Assembly (NCBI GenBank): GCA_037176905.1
Contig: JBBBWG010028378.1
Coordinates: forward strand, 1-24,137
Direction of reading: 5' to 3'
Length of the DNA stretch: 24,137 nucleotides
DNA from: Azolla pinnata
Lineage: Eukaryota; Streptophyta; Polypodiopsida; Salviniales; Salviniaceae
The notes below the pieces were generated by a model. That model was not told where the DNA came from. It saw only the letters and a program-made list of their open reading frames with translations, and ran no database searches. Made by a program: the position numbers and the translations under genes. How positions within the stretch are numbered: position 1 is the first letter of the stretch; every line of letters begins with the position of its first letter. Below, piece after piece: positions 9,061 to 18,800 of this stretch.

Positions 9061-10430
9061 GAATTGGAGTTAAAAGGAGAACTGGTCCTTTGCACTATGG
9101 TGCAGCACATTGCAACTTCTAACAAGAAAACTATACGGGCTACTAGTTTTGGAGCACTAAATCAGTATTCTGGCAGAGAACAGCCTGTTTAGAGCTTGGA
9201 GCTTGACGACAAGTGCTCGCGCTCCCTGGTTCTTAAGCAGGTTGGGATTGAAGGCCAGATGTGGAAATGGATATCTTTTACCATGTGAATCGAGAAGAGG
9301 CATGGGGAATGGGCTTTTTAGGTTGGAAGCGGATATCAGAGTACTGCATTGCTCGGTTGGTCGATGGACACTGCCTCAATAAGAAAAAACCTTCATGATT
9401 TTGCGACTGATGTTGAGCATCTGTTCCTAGGGTACATACATGTAACCCGGGCTTATCTTATAGCAGGTCAATCGTATCACGGGAGAGCCCTCTGCTACAC
9501 TCTGCGCCATAATTAGCCATGCCTTGAAATTGACTACTACGTTCTTCTTTTGTTTTGGGGTTTTGATGGACTTTGGGCATTGAAGGTAGTGTGTGGATTA
9601 AACAACATTTTGAGTGTTGCTCACACATTGTATCTGCTGCATGAAATATCAAGTGAAGGATTGCAGCTTGTGTTTTTTGGGCACTGGCATGGAAAAAGGG
9701 CATGGCGTCTGAAGATGATGGATGATACCTAATTGATGGGAAATTCTGTCATCTGTATAGCCCTCCTCTTTCTATGCAAAGCTCATCGATGCAAGTTGCA
9801 TGTGTAAAACGTCGCATCTTGCATGCGATACATGTGTAATTCCAATGTTGGGAGATTCATGGAAAATATTCACGCATTTACAGTGGCTTCTTCTTATATA
9901 TTGATGGTGTCCATTGATGTCAGTTATTGTGAAGTTTGTTTTAGTCAACTATTTTTTCATCAGAAGGTAACTATAGAAACTCTGAATCTGAGATCAACCT
10001 CTTTTCAGAAGCCATCTTTATAAGTTGCTTGATGGTATGAGGAGATTCGACATGACTTTCCCTTAGTACTGTGGTTATTAAGAGTCCGGATGAGTATCAT
10101 TTAATTGAAGATGAAGCAATCTGATTGTCCATAACCAATTGTGGGTGAAGGAATTGTAGTTCATGCTTGTTTCCTCCATGGAATAGTATTTGCAAAGCGT
10201 AAATGTATAAATTACTGCAAAGAGTTTACAAATTTCATATGCAGGCACTTTCAGAATCTAGCAAGTGTATTTGTGTGTGATGTTTCTGAGCTGTTATGGA
10301 AAAGCTAGAAATCTTAGCCAATGGTTTTCCTCTCCCCAAAATGAAAGCATGTTTTTAGACTTCACAAATTGCATGATGAATAAGAGACCTGAAGTAGGCA
10401 CTATACATAGGAGTTCTACATATATAATAA
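9061..10430. other. UPF3 3' flank / intergenic, no gene seen
   Basis: The proximal part is probably more UPF3 3' UTR. Short open frames at 9550-9732, 9823-10023 and 10265-10459 have no recognisable motif. No transposon ends, tRNA or strong tandem repeat stand out. The poly(A) site of UPF3 could not be fixed from the sequence. Confidence 0.5.
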
Positions 10431-11320
10431 GATTAGACAGGGGAACATTTTGTGCATGAATGGTATTATTGCTATCTGTAACTTCACATGATTCGGTGCT
10501 GAGCTGCGCGCCACGTTGCCCAAGCCATATAGCTGATGCAGAGCTAACACCTCTCTCTTCCTTCCTTGAAAGAGCTTTGGGTTTAGGGTTTTAGGTGCAT
10601 CCATAACAAGATTAGACAGGGCACATTTGGTGCATGAATGGGTATTTGCTATCTGCAGATTCACATGATTCGGTGCTGAGTTGCAAGCCACATTGCCTAA
10701 GCCATAGCTGATGCAGATCAAACACTTGCAAGGGGTATTGCTATACTGCAGAAGATTCACATGATTTGGTGCTGCAGAGTTGCAAGCCACATTTACCCAA
10801 GCCATAGCTGATGCAGATCAAACACTTCTCTCTTCCTTGAAAGAGCTTTGTGGGTAGGTAAGCTTCTGTGATCTGACCAGAAGATGGTCTACTACAGAAT
10901 ATGCAAGCAAGGGGTATTGCTATACTGCAGAAGATTCACATGATTTGGTGCTGCAGAGTTGCAAGCCACATTTACCCAAGCCATAGCTGATGCAGATCAA
11001 ACACTTCTCTCTTCCTTGAAAGAGCTTTGTGGNNNNNNNNNNNNNNNNNNNNNNNNNNNNNNNNNNNNNNNNNNNNNNNNNNNNNNNNNNNNNNNNNNNN
11101 NNNNNNNNNNNNNNNNNNNNNNNNNNNNNNNNCAGAAGATGGTCTACTACAGAATATGCAAGCAAGGGGTATTGCTATACTGCAGAAGATTCACATGATT
11201 TGGTGCTGCTGAGTTGCAAGCCACATGCCATAGCTGATGCAGGAAAGAGCTTTGTTGGGGTAAGCTTCTCTGATCATCAGATGGTCTACTAGAGGATATG
11301 CAAGCAAGGGGTTTGAAGGT
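10431..11320. repeat. ~181-bp tandem repeat array upstream of the PPR gene
   Basis: At least five copies share the order GGTATTGCTATACTGCAG, TTCACATGATT(T/C)GGTGCTG, GTTGCAAGCCACAT, GCCATAGCTGATGCAG, CTTCCTTGAAAGAGCTTTG, AGATGGTCTACTA and ATATGCAAGCAAGGGG. The first two copies (from about 10431 and 10608) are more diverged and begin GATTAGACAGGG. The next two start near 10733 and 10914, exactly 181 bp apart and almost identical. The last starts near 11167 and carries deletions. The array ends about 40 bp before the PPR start codon, so it forms the gene's immediate upstream region. Confidence 0.9.
11033..11132. other. Assembly gap (100 N)
   Basis: Exactly 100 ambiguous bases interrupt the tandem array. 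A run of 100 N is a common placeholder for a gap of unknown size. The bases before and after belong to the same repeat unit, so the gap most likely hides an unknown number of further copies. Confidence 0.95.
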
Positions 11321-11326
11321 TTCCCG

Positions 11327-11386
11327 ATGATGGCCTCAGATGGCTATGGGCTGAAGGTCCATGTCCGATCACAGCTCCAAAGCTAA
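11327..11386 (+). other. Possible overlapping upstream ORF of the PPR gene
   Basis: Two consecutive ATGs at 11327 and 11330 open a frame of 19 codons that overlaps the PPR start at 11361 in another frame and ends at TAA 11384-11386. A second tiny frame, ATGGCTATGGGCTGA at 11340-11354, is in frame with the PPR start but stops before it. If the transcript contains these bases, both would be expected to lower initiation at 11361. The transcript start is unknown. Confidence 0.3.
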
Positions 11387-14222
11387 AGCTGTTATCAGTG
11401 CATTGAAACGTCTCTTGCTGAAGCGTTGCATTGCAGAGCAGGACTTGGAGCTAGCAGAACATGGCTACTCTGTGTGCCTCAACGACAGATTGCTCAACCA
11501 CCATCCTTACCTCGGATGCCTGCTCATCAGATTGTTTTCCTCATGTGGGTCCTTGGCTAGATCATACCAAGTCTTTCAGGAAATGCCTGAGCAGAATGTG
11601 TACGCCTGGACGGAAATCATCTCCGCATATGTCGATCATGGCGAGGGAGATCAGGCCCTGGCTCTTTACCAACAAATGCTGCTTTCCTCCGTCAATCCGA
11701 GCTCCCATACCTTTGTTTCCGCCCTCAGAGCATGTCTCAATCCGCAGTTCTCGCTGCTCGAGTGTGGAAAGCTCATCCACACCGACATCGTGGAGCGCGG
11801 CGCTGATGGGAATCGCTTCATCGGAAGCTCCCTTGTGGGAATGTACGCTGGCTATGGCAGAATGGGAGATGCTTCTTCTGTGTTCCATGGCCTCGGAGCT
11901 CCAGATGAAGTTTCCTGGTCGCAGCTGATCGGCGGCTATGCCAAGAATGGACTTCTGTGGGAAGCATTCGCGATGGTGGAAGAAGAAGAGGCGATGCATC
12001 GGCGAGAGATCCAACCCAACAAGGCTACCATCATCACCCTCTTGAGCAGCTTCTCGACCGCTTCGTCGTGTTCTTCTCTGATTTCGAAGGCGGAGAATCT
12101 GCATTCGCATGCTGTGGAGCGAGGCCTGGAGCTTGATTCCCGGCTTTCGAGCTCCCTGGTCAGAATGTATGGCCGATGCAGGAGGCTCGGCGACGCCCGG
12201 AGCGTGTTTGAAGGATCGTCGGGGCGAGATCTCGTCTCGTGGAACGCGATGCTTGCGAGCTTAGCCGAGCACGGATGCGCCGAAGAAGCATTTCGGCTCG
12301 TCGCGAGGATGAAAGAGGAAGGGATGAATCCCAACGATTCCACCTTCGTTTCGCTGCTCAGAAGCTCGTGTTGTTGCTGCGCAGATGAGGCTCGGATCAT
12401 CCACGGAGATGTCGTGAAGCTCGGGCTGGATCCGAATGCTCATCTCGGATGCTCTCTGCTCGGCATCTACGCGAAATGCGGCGACCTCACCGATGCCCGT
12501 CATGTGTTCCGGAAGCATCCGCTCGATGTGGGCCTCGCGAGCACGATGATGAAGGGGTATGCCGATCACGGGCTCGTCGAAGAAGCGAAAGCCCTGTATG
12601 TAGAGATGCTGAGCAAAGATGTATCGCCCGACGAATGCATGCATGTGTGCATTCTGCAGGCATGTGCTGAATCGTTCGGCTGCGGATTGTTGATGCATTC
12701 GGATGTGATCGAGCAGAAGCTGGAGAAGCATCGGCTCGTCGCAAACGGCGTCGTGGAGATGTACATCGCGTGCGGCGAGCTGGAGTCCGCGCAGAGCATC
12801 TTCGACGAGCTTCCGGCGCAGGACATGGCCACGGCTTCTTCCCTGATCTCGGCTCACGCCGAGAAAACCAGACCGCAACATGGTTGCGAAGAAGCGTTTC
12901 GGCTGTTCTCTGGATTGTGGCGAGAAGAGCACGAACCTGACAAGGTCGCTTACTTGTCTGTCGTGAAGATCTGCTCGAGCATGTCGGCCCTTCGTCAGGG
13001 AACGCTGGTATATGAAGCGATCGTGCAACGAGGCCTCGACGGCGACGATCGGCTCGGAAGTGCTTCGATTCGCATGTTCAGCAGCTGCGGCAGTCTGGAA
13101 GATGCCGGGGGAATCTTCGACGTGATGTCTCGATGCAGCAACGACGACGAAGGCAATCTCACCTTGGGTTTCTCTGCTATGATCTCTGGTTATCTGGTGA
13201 ACGATGATCTTGAAATGGCTCTCCATCTGTTCCGAAGAATGCAGGAGCAAGCGCTTCATCCGGATGCGATCACATGCATCGGCCTTCTCAAGGCATGCTC
13301 AGGGCTCGGAGCATTAGAGCAAGGGAGACAGATTCATGCTTACATGGAGAAGCGAGGGCTTGGCTTGGTGGATCCATGGCATCATCATCATCGGATCGCC
13401 TTGGCCAACATGTATGCCAGATGCGGTAGCCCCGTCGATGCAGATACTGCCCTTCAGAATGCTCATCCTTCAGATTCAACCACTTGGTCCACCATCCTTG
13501 CTCCTTGCATTCATGGCTATGTACTATGCGCCTCTGATACGACGATGGAAGCAGCGATCGAGCGACTGCAGGAAGAAGAAGCCGCCTCCACCATGGATGG
13601 GATAGCATACCTGTGTTCTCTGCTCAAGGCTTGCTCCAGCTCATCGGATGCGCATCAGGGTCTCCTGATCCATGCACAGATTCAGAAGCTCGGGCTCGCA
13701 TCCGATCCGGATATACAAGACGCACTGCTTGATATGCATGCGAAATGCGGCAACGTCGAATGCGCATGCGACACATTCGACAGGGCCGAGCACAGCAGGA
13801 AGGATGTGAGATCATGGACCATGATACTTGCTTGCTTTGCAGAGCATGGGCTTGTGGATATGGTGGGAAGGTACCTCAGGGCAATGCATGGAATGGACAT
13901 ATTGCCAGACAGTCCCTTTGTCGTATGCATTCTTTGCGCTTGCAATCATTCTGGCCTCCTCGAAGAAGCTCTACACTGTCTTGCTTCCGCAGTAGAAACC
14001 AGCAGCGATCGGATTGTAGCAGTTGAGCACTATATCTGCATTATGGACTTGTTTGGCCGCCTCGGACGCTCAGATGCATCGGAGATGGTAGCTTGGAACA
14101 TGCCCTTCCAACCTAATCCTGCAGCATGGCTGGTCTTGCTCAGCTCCTGCGCGAAACACGACCATGGCAGCAGCATTGCCATTGCACGCAGAGCTTACAG
14201 CTGCGCGATGGAGCTCCGATGA
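11361..14222 (+). CDS. PLS-class pentatricopeptide repeat (PPR) protein, no DYW domain
   Basis: This is an intronless gene for a 953-residue protein built almost entirely of PPR motifs. About eight P-L-S triplets can be read. Typical P motifs are NVYAWTEIISAYVDHGEGDQ, DLVSWNAMLASLAEHG and DVRSWTMILACFAEHGL. L motifs end in IH-(T/G/A)-(D/Y)-x-x-x-x-(R/L)GL, for example RQIHAYMEKRGL. S motifs read LGIYAKCGDLTDARHVF or LDMHAKCGNVECACDTF. The last P-L2-S2 set (DSPFVVCILCACNHSGLLEE, VEHYICIMDLFGRLGRSDAS) runs into the first helix of an E1-like motif (NPAAWLVLLSSCAKHDHG) and then stops at MELR, so E2 and DYW are absent. Family members bind organellar RNA sequence-specifically, usually for C-to-U editing. 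Without DYW this one would need a partner deaminase. No clear organelle targeting peptide is seen in the first 40 residues (ALKRLLLKRC is basic), so targeting is unproven. ATG 11361 is the first after an in-frame stop. Confidence 0.9.
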   Translation: MSDHSSKAKAVISALKRLLLKRCIAEQDLELAEHGYSVCLNDRLLNHHPYLGCLLIRLFSSCGSLARSYQVFQEMPEQNVYAWTEIISAYVDHGEGDQALALYQQMLLSSVNPSSHTFVSALRACLNPQFSLLECGKLIHTDIVERGADGNRFIGSSLVGMYAGYGRMGDASSVFHGLGAPDEVSWSQLIGGYAKNGLLWEAFAMVEEEEAMHRREIQPNKATIITLLSSFSTASSCSSLISKAENLHSHAVERGLELDSRLSSSLVRMYGRCRRLGDARSVFEGSSGRDLVSWNAMLASLAEHGCAEEAFRLVARMKEEGMNPNDSTFVSLLRSSCCCCADEARIIHGDVVKLGLDPNAHLGCSLLGIYAKCGDLTDARHVFRKHPLDVGLASTMMKGYADHGLVEEAKALYVEMLSKDVSPDECMHVCILQACAESFGCGLLMHSDVIEQKLEKHRLVANGVVEMYIACGELESAQSIFDELPAQDMATASSLISAHAEKTRPQHGCEEAFRLFSGLWREEHEPDKVAYLSVVKICSSMSALRQGTLVYEAIVQRGLDGDDRLGSASIRMFSSCGSLEDAGGIFDVMSRCSNDDEGNLTLGFSAMISGYLVNDDLEMALHLFRRMQEQALHPDAITCIGLLKACSGLGALEQGRQIHAYMEKRGLGLVDPWHHHHRIALANMYARCGSPVDADTALQNAHPSDSTTWSTILAPCIHGYVLCASDTTMEAAIERLQEEEAASTMDGIAYLCSLLKACSSSSDAHQGLLIHAQIQKLGLASDPDIQDALLDMHAKCGNVECACDTFDRAEHSRKDVRSWTMILACFAEHGLVDMVGRYLRAMHGMDILPDSPFVVCILCACNHSGLLEEALHCLASAVETSSDRIVAVEHYICIMDLFGRLGRSDASEMVAWNMPFQPNPAAWLVLLSSCAKHDHGSSIAIARRAYSCAMELR

Positions 14223-14453
14223 TGTTATTGCATGGATTCCTTATGTCCTAAGAGGTTTATGCAGCCGGTTGAAATGCCAAATGATCCGAAATGGTTCCTG
14301 GGAATGAATCAATAAGGAGACATGGTTATAAACCTCAATCTGTAATGCGATATATATATCATTGGATTGGATGAAAAGCTTACCTGCCATGGCTGGAACT
14401 AAGAAATTTCACTTCCGATCTGTATGCGTTCTTCCTTTCTTGTGCACCCCAAT
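14223..14453. other. PPR 3' flank
   Basis: This is probable 3' UTR. CAATAAGG at about 14310 is a weak poly(A) signal candidate. No gene is seen. Confidence 0.4.
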
Positions 14454-14970
14454 GAAGGGATTAGTAGTATATACCAAGCTAAATGAAAAGGTTCATTGGC
14501 AGGTTTATGGACTTTTGGGACAGGGCTCGTTGACCCTTCTTGCTGCATTATAATTTCACAAATCAAAAGGGATTAGCAGATAATTTCAAGCGTCAAAAGG
14601 GATTAGCAGTATATACCAAGTTAAAATGAAAAGATTCAATGGCAGGTTTATTGACTTTTTGATGCAATTATAATTTCACATACCAAAAGGGATTAGCAGT
14701 ATATACCAAGCTAAATGGAAAGGTTCATTGTTGGACTTTTGGGACAGGGTTAGTTGACCCTTCTTGCTGCATTACAATTTCACATATCAAAAGGGGGATT
14801 AGCAGTATATACCAAGTTAAAATGAAAAGATTCAATGGCAGGTTTATTGACTTTTTGATGCAATTATAATTTCACATACCAAAAGGGATTAGCAGTATAT
14901 ACCAAGCTAAATGAAAAGCTTCAATGTTGGACTTTCTGGGACAGGGTTAGTTGACCCTTCATAACTGTTT
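14454..14970. repeat. Alternating ~104/92-bp tandem repeats (dimer of ~195 bp)
   Basis: Units start AAAAGGGATTAGCAGTATAT at about 14595, 14685, 14789 and 14881, with an earlier variant at 14454 and a partial duplication at 14575. Two unit types alternate. One carries TTGGACTTTTGGGACAGGG then TTGACCCTTCTTGCTGCATT. The other carries GGCAGGTTTATTGACTTTTT then GATGCAATTATAATTTCAC. The A-B pair therefore repeats every 194-196 bp, a higher-order pattern. The array lies just beyond the PPR gene and is non-coding. Confidence 0.85.
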
Positions 14971-15816
14971 TTAACAAGGTAAAATTGATGTTCTCCAGAC
15001 CAGAATGCTGCTAGCAATCTTAACCTTGAGAAAAAAAATTCCTGTACAGCCTGAGCATGTTAAAGAGCTACATATACACATTATGCAGCCACTATCAACA
15101 AAAAACACAGTTAATTCGGAAACATCAAATTTGCCTGCCCAAACCATTATGCTTAGATCAGAAATGGCATTACATACCAAAAATCATTCAAGACAAAGTA
15201 GGCTTCCAACATCCGAAGCTCTTGTATGGTGCTTCCTCAATATATATATATATATATATCTTGTGTGCCTAGGCATATATACATCACATTTGACCAGAGA
15301 CTACAAAAATCTTGCTGCTAGGATCACCAGTATGTCTTTAAAGGATAACTGATTACAAACAAAAGAGAATGTACAAATTTACAAAGGAAAAATCAAGTGT
15401 GCTTGTTTATCGTACAGTTCTGAGCTGAGTTCTGATACAAAAACTTTGCTCGCCTGATCTAAAGATGAACATGCAATGACCCACGCATCAAAAACTTCAC
15501 AACTTCATTGGAAAATTTGCATCATGCTTTGTGAGATTTTAATCCACAACGTACCTGCCTCTGTGGGCATAACAAATCCATCATTTACATATACATAATA
15601 ACCCAAGTGTCATTACCACAAGATTTGGCAAAGTGGGTTGCTAGGCTTATAAGCTTACAGAAAGAAACACACCCACCCTTGCAGTTTCATGGGATCGAGC
15701 TCTGTGAAGACGATAATGTTGATTATATCCTGTCCAGTGTCTCATTCACAAATTATGTGAACCAATCCTCTAGATACAGCTTTTTGAAGCAGCTCACATC
15801 GTGTCTCATGAATAGC
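14971..15816 (-). other. Probable 3' UTR and intergenic DNA with a (TA)n tract
   Basis: The right part is probably the 3' UTR of the minus-strand gene whose stop is at 15817. A (TA)n microsatellite of about ten units lies at 15240-15259. The frames at 15005-15352 and 15607-15843 on plus have no known motif, and the second overlaps the true minus-strand exon, so neither is called. Confidence 0.45.
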
Positions 15817-18800
15817 TCAGTCGATCTCAACATCAATTATTGAAGGATCAGATTCGCCTTTTGAGAAGTCTTGTCTAGGCTGCCAAACCACAGCCTTGCA
15901 ATAGTTACAAACCACAGTTTGACTGCGATAACCTATAAATTTCCTTTTACAAGAAGGACATGAACCCTGCATGATGGACAGTGTGCTGAGTCATAGCATA
16001 TAGATGATAACGGCCAGGAGAAGGATTACCCAAAACATTATATGTACCTGTACAGTCATGATCCTCGCTGCAGAGTTGATCAGCAATGGTGCAGCTAATG
16101 GCAGTACCCATATTGAAAAAAGCACGATTCTGAACATCCAACCAGAGAGAAGCAACCACAAAAACACCAGAGTCTGCAGATCAAATGATTTATCTCTGAG
16201 TATGATTCGCTATAGAGCAGCTTCTGCATCATATGTACCCAAGTTCACTATACCATTGCGTTGTCTAAATGATAATTGGATAGCTACCTTGTTTGTGTAC
16301 AGTTCCATTTTACTTTGTTGTATTCTTTCATAATCGTATAGATTTGTTGTTATAGGTCAAGTCACCTTCCTCTCTCTCTTAGAGAACCAATTTGATATGG
16401 ATTTAATTTTTTCTTCGGTTACATAGGATTTATCTATATTTTGTTTTTGCTTCCTAATCTCTCCTCTCCTTTCCAAAACTGTGCCAATTTGCCTTCCATG
16501 GAAGTTTCTGCCTTTCAAGATGTTAAATATTAGTTCAGTTATCATGGTAGAAAAGTAAGGGATGCAAATCAAGATGATTAAAGAGCCAGCAGCACTAGAC
16601 AATTAAATGCATAAGGAGAAAATCTGCCCATCCATATATTAGTTAGCCTGAAGTGTGTCCTCCAAGTACCATCATACTGACTTTATCGCACTCAGTTGAT
16701 CTTTCCGTGTTTCCTCATCTCACTCCATCTTATTACTCTAATGCATCTTAATAACCATGGTTATTTCCTAGCTTCATAAATTAGCAAGAGATTCGACAAC
16801 AATAAGACAGTACTTACTGAGAATATGCGGCCAAGAGGAGATTTAAGGAATTGATCCATCCGTCGTCTGTACTGCAATACCCAGATTGAAAGTTCAGTCA
16901 CTTTGTTCACATGTACTCCATTAGGATGCATGAATCTATGTAAGTCAGAAAACTGGACATCTATGATGATATCATACATTAGCACGTACACTTGAATGCA
17001 AATATTCAAACTCATTACAGTCTCAATACTATGAACCTGAAGGTTCAGAAATATAAATATGGTTCAGAACAATGTGGAGCTGTTGAAATATACATTTTAA
17101 TTTAGACGATCTCTATATGCTGCCAACGCAAAACGACAAATTAGTATCCAACTCTAGATTAATTAATTAAAAAAATTATGTAGTTGCTACCATAAAGGAT
17201 TAAAAAACGACGGCTATTCAAATGACTTCTCAAAAGCAGGTGATGCATTAATAACCAAACATGCTAAGCATCATAATAAATAAAGGCAATTTTTTTCTCA
17301 CATTTCTCTAGCAAAGAGTAAAATATAAATGCCCAAATGAAGAAGAATTTCCACAATAAATATGCAGAACTTACATAAATGTTAGGCCAAATGCCAACTC
17401 TTCCTGAGGAAACAGACATGATAGTATAAGAATGAGAGAATAAAAGTGTATGTAGCAGAAAACGTAAATCCTCCCTGAGGACTATTAAACCAATATGCAC
17501 AGCAAATATAGTAGCCTACAAATTGTTTTGGTGTAATTGAACCTGAACACGTGATCCAACAACAAAGTGTTGTATTTATATGATAAATGGTTCAGCCATT
17601 AGGAGCTTCCGCAAACAACCTGTTGTACTGGTATCAACTTAGCTAGCATTTTTTATTGATGTTTGCACTATGTACCACAAAGTTGCAGATGTATCTAGAA
17701 ATTATGAGTACAAGCGCTCTAATATAACCTAATTTTGATCACAAATTCGGTGTCTTATAAGTTAATGCACTATGTTTTCTATCCTACTTCAGTCTGTTCA
17801 GTAGGTTTGTGTGATTCTCGATTTTCCAAAGGACTTAAAGCAGTATCCAAAATCTGAAATTCTACACAAAACTCTGATAAGGTCTTGTAGAAATCAATGT
17901 GAAATACAAGCCAATTTCCTTAACTAGTGCAACAACGATCTCAATGAATTACTGCAGCCACGAAGATCTGAATGGATTATAACAACAAAGATCTCAATAG
18001 AATTTCTGGCATGCCACAATTAATAATGACCACAGGAACTTAAGTTACCATACCCAGAGGAAGTTCAAGATGACTGCCATATAGAGCTAATGTGAAAATT
18101 AAATTTGGAAAACCTTGGAATGCGTCTACACGTTCTAGGCAATCATCACGAGGACAGTTCATATCATTACACATTTCTAAGGCAGCAGAAGCTCGAAACT
18201 TTCTACAAAATCACTAGAAATTTCAAATCCTAGAAAGTGGATTGCCCAACAATAGAATGAGCATATGATTTTATCGATATGCTAAAATACTTTCACGATC
18301 AGATGGTGATGGTTAGACTAGACTACAATTTCAGCCTGAGAAATTTTTAACATGCGACAACTCAAAATAGAGAAACTTCTGAATTCAGAGAAGCACCTTC
18401 AACTGCCAGAGATTATGGCTACTATCTATTTATTGATCAAAGGGGAACCTAGACCACAATCCAGATGGTCCAGGTGCCAACTCAATTCTGGCTCCTTGTC
18501 TTTGTAAAGACCTCTCCAGGTAGCCCTTGATTGACTTATATATGCTGGAGTGAAGGAGCTAAAGAAAGCTATGATGATACTCTTTTAAACTTACGTGGTT
18601 GTATCATCGTGCTTCAACATCTCATCTCCATATGTCTCGAGTTCTGTTAAGAAACAGTCCAAAGCACTGTTGATCTTTGGAACAAATCTTCTTTGAAGAC
18701 ACAACAGTATGCTCCTTTCTTAAAAAAGAAATCGGTTCTCCCAACTCCACTCCTTAATATAATAATTTGTAAAGGCCTCAACATCACAGCAGTTGATAGA

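Noticed and set aside
9195..9240. Weak likeness to part of the PPR gene (GGAGCTTGA...GCTCCCTGGT, compare about 12129-12162)
   Set aside because: Only about 35 bp align with gaps, the translation lacks the MYG/MYAKCG context, and an in-frame stop lies just upstream. A real PPR relic cannot be claimed.
12261..13259. 332-codon minus-strand frame inside the PPR gene
   Set aside because: It is an antisense shadow of a long GC-rich coding exon; the plus frame has clear PPR motifs throughout.
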